From NCBI GenBank assembly GCA_002713555.1, contig PATG01000051.1, forward strand, positions 1 to 5,420: 5,420 nt of DNA, in the 5' to 3' direction. This document shows positions 5,329 through 5,420 of this stretch, one piece after another (the stretch's first letter is position 1; the number at the start of each line of letters is the position of its first letter). A program made the translations under genes and the position numbers. The DNA is from Planctomycetaceae bacterium (GTDB taxonomy: Bacteria; Planctomycetota; Planctomycetia; Pirellulales; Lacipirellulaceae). The notes below the pieces were generated by a model. It did no database searches and was not told where the DNA came from. It saw nothing but the letters and a program-made list of their open reading frames with translations.

Positions 5329-5420
5329 ATTGCAGCATCCTGTGCGCAAGACATGTGTGGTTGCTGAAACCGTCGTTCAAGAATTCCGATTGGCCTGAGA
5401 CTTCTGTGATTTCATGCAAG
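5329..5420. other. Non-coding tail after the PNP gene
   Basis: No terminator-like hairpin with a T-run and no convincing start of another gene is seen. An ATG at 5414 near the edge lacks a clear Shine-Dalgarno sequence, and too little follows to judge it. Confidence 0.3.

Noticed and set aside
1..5420. A previously undescribed multi-gene system, CRISPR array, tRNA/rRNA or riboswitch
   Set aside because: The intact genes are ordinary metabolic enzymes plus one DUF1559 protein. No regularly spaced repeats, RNA gene signatures or clustered unknown genes were seen.

Overview
The window most likely comes from a planctomycete, probably of the Pirellulales type. The main evidence is the gene at 2588-3571. 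It encodes a DUF1559 protein with a prepilin-like N-terminus and a C-terminal H-X9-DG motif, a family hugely expanded in Planctomycetes and rare elsewhere. The loose gene packing, moderate GC content and short palindromic repeats between genes fit this. The assignment is an inference from family distribution.

Layout, left to right. (1) 1-737, plus strand: the C-terminal half of a succinate-semialdehyde-dehydrogenase-like aldehyde dehydrogenase, cut by the window edge. (2) 738-970: a gap between convergent genes with two near-identical 28-bp repeats and a diverged inverted copy. (3) 971-1807, minus strand: a complete classical short-chain dehydrogenase/reductase (SDR). (4) 1808-2587: about 780 bp without an intact gene. 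It holds a perfect hairpin (1907-1928), a second structured patch (2052-2091) and a decayed minus-strand mosaic. The mosaic joins the C-terminal part of an IS3-family transposase (about 2302-2495) to the C-terminal tail of a thioredoxin-reductase-like flavoprotein (about 2112-2300). Neither remnant is visible as a normal ATG-initiated ORF. (5) 2588-3571, plus strand: the DUF1559 gene, with a GTG start. (6) 3770-5328, plus strand: a two-gene nucleoside-catabolism operon, deoC followed by a trimeric-type purine nucleoside phosphorylase (PNP), overlapping by one base (TGATG).

How the genes work together. PNP phosphorolyses purine (deoxy)nucleosides to a free base and (deoxy)ribose-1-phosphate. 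After a phosphopentomutase step, not encoded here, DeoC splits deoxyribose-5-phosphate into glyceraldehyde-3-phosphate and acetaldehyde. The aldehyde dehydrogenase and SDR look like general carbon-metabolism enzymes, and nothing in the sequence ties them to the nucleoside operon. DUF1559 proteins are thought to be exported or surface-associated pseudopilin-like proteins.

I found no new multi-gene system, CRISPR array, RNA gene or intact mobile element. The points most worth a second look are the transposase/flavoprotein scar, the Asn-to-Asp change at the purine-recognition position of the PNP, the intergenic repeats, and the Ala at the prepilin cleavage site of the DUF1559 protein.
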